In this document: piece after piece, positions 5,736-5,825 of the stretch | Position numbering within the stretch: the stretch's first letter is position 1 | Layout: each line of letters starts with the position of its first letter | Source of the DNA: an uncultured Coriobacteriales bacterium | GTDB taxonomy: Bacteria > Actinomycetota > Coriobacteriia > Coriobacteriales > UMGS124 | Length of the DNA: 5,825 bases | Direction of reading: 5' to 3' | NCBI GenBank assembly: GCA_903789505.1 | Contig: CAIFEU010000153.1 | Coordinates: forward strand, 1 to 5,825 | Notes under the pieces: model-generated | Database searches by the model: none | Told to the model about the DNA's origin: nothing | The model's input: only the letters and a program-made list of their open reading frames with translations | Program-made: the position numbers and the translations under genes

Positions 5736-5825
5736 TCATCCCTCACGCTGTCTTGCCGCCATGTTGCCGCCCCCGCCCGCCTCGCGGCCCGGCATCGCCG
5801 GCGTTCCGGCTGACTGGGTCGCGGG
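5736..5825. other. Right edge, coding status undecided
   Basis: On the minus strand a frame open from the window edge ends at TGA 5738-5736 (last 29 codons, ending MAARQREG). A second frame ends at the TGA eight bases earlier in the transcript, with mostly G/C third positions. On the plus strand an ATG at 5761 opens a Pro-rich frame without a ribosome site. The stretch is too short to decide between the end of a neighbouring gene and non-coding DNA. No domain is recognisable. Confidence 0.3.

Noticed and set aside
5465..5746. Small minus-strand frames in the upstream region, including a short MNTPSKLR leader peptide
   Set aside because: The longer frames are Arg/Pro-rich without motifs. The 8-codon frame (ATG at 5491) has no Shine-Dalgarno, so a leader peptide cannot be supported.

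Overview
The window is very GC-rich. It carries three protein genes of a kind typical of anaerobic gut Actinomycetota, class Coriobacteriia (Eggerthella, Gordonibacter, Slackia, Adlercreutzia and relatives). Those genomes hold large families of Tat-exported flavoprotein reductases paired with membrane-bound LuxR regulators. The taxon is inferred from gene types, base composition and layout; there is no rRNA or other marker to confirm it.

Layout. (1) Positions 1-1416, plus strand: the C-terminal part of a fumarate-reductase-like FAD oxidoreductase whose start lies left of the window. (2) 1417-1584: a short convergent gap with a 10-bp tandem repeat and a hairpin just past the end of the regulator gene. 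(3) 1585-3315, minus strand: a membrane-tethered LuxR regulator, with about 12 transmembrane helices followed by a LuxR/GerE helix-turn-helix. It starts at a GTG with a good Shine-Dalgarno. (4) 3316-3562: a gap with several hairpins, one followed by a short U run. (5) 3563-5362, minus strand: a complete Tat-exported FAD oxidoreductase with an unusual Ala/Gly/Pro/Asp-rich C-terminal tail. (6) 5363-5825: 463 bases with no convincing gene. This region holds an AT-richer patch that is probably the promoter area, a leader hairpin, inverted repeats built on CGAAC/GTTCG, a G-quadruplex-type motif, and a very strong 15-bp hairpin near the right edge.

Working model (inference). The regulator senses a compound through its membrane domain and controls one or both flanking flavoproteins. 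The complete one lies upstream in the same orientation. The enzymes would act outside the membrane as terminal reductases for an organic electron acceptor. Neither visible sequence carries a heme motif or an FMN-bind domain, so electrons must come from a partner encoded elsewhere. By eye, both lack the arginines and histidine that define true fumarate reductases, so their substrates are probably not fumarate; I cannot name them. The two enzymes differ strongly from each other and are not a recent duplication. I see no mobile element, CRISPR array, tRNA or rRNA.
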